Below, piece after piece: positions 62,345-64,000 of a stretch of 64,000 bases of DNA. A program made the position numbers and the translations under genes. Source of the DNA: JAVVEG01 sp032251455 (GTDB taxonomy: Bacteria > Pseudomonadota > Gammaproteobacteria > Pseudomonadales > Pseudohongiellaceae); NCBI GenBank assembly GCA_032251455.1, contig JAVVEG010000006.1, positions 62,001-126,000 on the forward strand, given 5' to 3'. Below the pieces are notes generated by a model. It ran no database searches, was not told the origin of the DNA, and saw only the letters and a program-made list of their open reading frames with translations. The number at the start of each line of letters is the position of its first letter. Within the stretch, counting starts at the first letter, position 1.

Positions 62345-62395
62345 CAAAAAAATCCGCTCTGGAAAAAGGGCCTGATGGCCCTTTTCCAAAGCGGA
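62345..62395 (-). terminator. Rho-independent terminator of fliC
   Basis: On the minus strand a long stem (TCCGCTTTGGAAAAGGGCC against GGCCCTTTTTCCAGAGCGGA, with one mismatch and a bulge) and a small ATCA loop are followed by a run of seven T. It starts about 10 bp past the fliC stop. Confidence 0.92.
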
Positions 62396-62405
62396 GGTCA
62401 AGGAC

Positions 62406-64000
62406 TTACTGCAGCAGGGAAAGAACCTGCTGGGGTGCTGCATTGGCCTGCGACAGGATGGAGATACCCGCCTGCTGCAAGACCTGGTTACGCGACAGGG
62501 CGGCAGCTTCTGCGGCGAAGTCAGCATCCTGGATACGCGAGTTGGCGGCTGACAGGTTCTCTGACGTCAGTTCCAGGTTGGAAATGGTCGTTTCAAACCG
62601 GTTCTGAATCGCACCGAGATCTGCCCGTGCACTGTTCACTGAGTTCAAGGCATTATCAATGGCATTCAGTGCAGTAATGGCGCCTTCCTGGGTGGAGATA
62701 TCCACTTGATTGAGGAACTGACCGGACACAGCGCCACCAAACTCACCCTGCCTCAAGCCAAGACCTTCCAGCCCCGCATTACCATTGGTGCCACCTGATA
62801 CTTCAATGGTACCCGCTGAACTCAGGGTAACCGAAGAGAAGGTAGTCGTCGCATCAGTATTGGCACGGGCGATACCGGTTGCACCGCCGTCAGTGAAGTC
62901 ACTTTCAGAGATACCCGCGCCTCCCAGGCCAAAGTTGGCTGCGCTGACTGTGGCACCGTTGGTATCCAGCGCCAGTACAATGTTACGGCCATCGGCAGCG
63001 GTCAAGGTCAAGCTGCTGCCGTTGTCTTCGGCGATGACACCGGTCTGGCCACTGACAGAATTGATCTGGTTGATGGCACTGGCACGGTTGGCATCGGCAC
63101 TGCTCTGCACGGTCAGCGAGATTTCGACCCCGTTCAGGTACAAGGTACCGGTTGCGCCGCTGGTTCCGGCGGTAGTCGCAGCAGTGCCTTTGGTTTCAGT
63201 CGCATTGACTGTCGCAGTGACACCGGTGGCATCCGTGGAGCGGTTGATCGCCTCAGCGATCGAAATACCCGAGGCTGCCTTGCTGCTGGACGCTGCGGCA
63301 TCAAAGGAAGCCGTATCATCAGAAACCTTGGCTGCACCGATGCTGACATTGTTGATGACCAGGTCACCCGCATTGAGATCATCGAAATTGCTGGCACCCG
63401 CTGCAGTCCCTGTGCCGGTTGCCGCCTGGATACCCAACGCTGCCAGGGATCCAGCCGCACCACCCAGGTTCGAGGTGGTAATCTCGCTGGTCGCACCAGT
63501 TGTACTCGAGGTGATGACCAGGAAGCCGGTAGTGGCATCGAGGGAGGCTGTCGCACCAGTCAACTGGCCATTGATTTCCGTCAGCAGAGTGGTTGAATCG
63601 ATCGCATTGACGTTCACATCGACAGACTGCACGGCACCGCCATCCACAGCCACATCAAAGGTCGCATTCGTCGCAGTGGTTGCTGCAACACCAGTATCAG
63701 TGGCGCCTGCACCAGTAAGACTAAAGAAGGTCTCGGCATTGGTCGTACCGCCATTGTCGGCAAAAGTCACGGTATCACCGTCATTGGCATCTTCGGTGAA
63801 TACCAACTGGTTGCTGCCATCCAGCGAGGCGGTAAAACCTGAGCCGACAATCTGGCCATTGATGTTAGCCAACAATGCCGTATTGCCCGACCCAGCACCA
63901 CCACCTATCGTAGCATCCGTGAAATCACCATTGATGGTAACATTCTGTGCCCCACCATCAGTGGTGGTCAAGGTGAAGGCGACATCAGCGCCACCAGCAG
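62406..64000 (-). CDS. fliC: Flagellin, 3' part (cut by window edge)
   Basis: Filament protein. About 531 codons are in the window and the frame continues off the right edge (no start inside it), so the N-terminal D0/D1 domain is missing. The C-terminal domain is intact: LNQVDISTQEGAITALNAID, ARADLGAIQNRFETTISNLELTSENLSAANSRIQDADFAAEAAALSR, and the end QQVLSLLQ. The central surface domain is long and Ala/Thr/Gly-rich, with at least three flagellin-IN-like repeats (ATFDVAVDGGAVQSVDVNV..., GTLYLNGVEISLTVQ..., and the first in the N-most visible part). Confidence 0.93.
   Translation of the reverse strand, partial: AGGADVAFTLTTTDGGAQNVTINGDFTDATIGGGAGSGNTALLANINGQIVGSGFTASLDGSNQLVFTEDANDGDTVTFADNGGTTNAETFFSLTGAGATDTGVAATTATNATFDVAVDGGAVQSVDVNVNAIDSTTLLTEINGQLTGATASLDATTGFLVITSSTTGATSEITTSNLGGAAGSLAALGIQAATGTGTAAGASNFDDLNAGDLVINNVSIGAAKVSDDTASFDAAASSSKAASGISIAEAINRSTDATGVTATVNATETKGTAATTAGTSGATGTLYLNGVEISLTVQSSADANRASAINQINSVSGQTGVIAEDNGSSLTLTAADGRNIVLALDTNGATVSAANFGLGGAGISESDFTDGGATGIARANTDATTTFSSVTLSSAGTIEVSGGTNGNAGLEGLGLRQGEFGGAVSGQFLNQVDISTQEGAITALNAIDNALNSVNSARADLGAIQNRFETTISNLELTSENLSAANSRIQDADFAAEAAALSRNQVLQQAGISILSQANAAPQQVLSLLQ

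Overview
The window is a chromosomal segment of a Gram-negative gammaproteobacterium. It has the Tol-Pal, BamC, LpxH and BepA envelope genes, polar-type flagellar genes under a FleQ-like master regulator, and gene orders that I recall from Pseudomonas and relatives (ruvCAB next to tolQRAB-pal-cpoB-queE-queC; arsC-wrbA-DUF2069 facing hda; nadK-rhomboid-DUF1315-DUF2797-pepN). Base composition looks moderate and even. I see no insertion sequence, prophage, integrase or CRISPR array. I cannot name the species from sequence alone.

Layout. 1-10934: 5' end of glnS (minus, running off the left edge), ppiB-lpxH, a DUF1289 gene, acnB with an unusual repeat-rich upstream region, then a minus-strand run nadK-rhomboid-DUF1315-DUF2797-pepN. 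11067-16493: a secreted zinc metalloprotease, a PLP-dependent desulfhydrase/deaminase-like enzyme, a tRNA-Val/tRNA-Asp unit with a near-consensus promoter, queD, and a ferredoxin-reductase-like flavoprotein. 16496-30136: ung, lysS and prfB (RF2 with a programmed +1 frameshift), mnmC, an M18 aminopeptidase, an FKBP isomerase, a small lipoprotein, and the minus-strand run tusA-like/perM-like/dapA/bamC/rmuC/miaE. 30261-44836: bepA, nadA, tRNA-Lys, queC-queE, cpoB-pal-tolB-tolA-tolR-tolQ, ruvB-ruvA-ruvC, yebC, aspS and an FmdB zinc ribbon. 45082-54683: an HU-like protein with a basic tail, proS, a BrkB-family protein, arsC-like, wrbA, DUF2069, hda, DUF2066, purM-purN and DUF3108. 54696-64000: flagellar block fleQ-fliS-fliD-[secreted protein on the opposite strand]-flaG-fliC, with fliC cut by the right edge.

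Themes. Translation and tRNA quality dominate: four aminoacyl-tRNA synthetases (Gln, Lys, Asp, Pro), RF2, three tRNAs, and enzymes acting on tRNA (MnmC, MiaE, QueC/D/E, a TusA-like protein). tRNA-Asp(GUC) is a queuosine substrate and tRNA-Lys(UUU) is the kind of tRNA that MnmC modifies. Envelope integrity is the second theme, and motility the third.

Most of the window is ordinary housekeeping sequence and I found no convincing new multi-gene system. The parts most worth a second look are regulatory and structural. They are short tandem duplications (13-16 bp, unrelated in sequence) in several leaders (proS, fmdB, mnmC, fliD), a helically phased TTGCAAC array before acnB, a duplicated sigma-54-like element in the fliD upstream region, an unusually long FliD built from repeated modules, a secreted protein gene splitting flaG from fliD, and loss of ybgC from its usual place between ruvB and tolQ.
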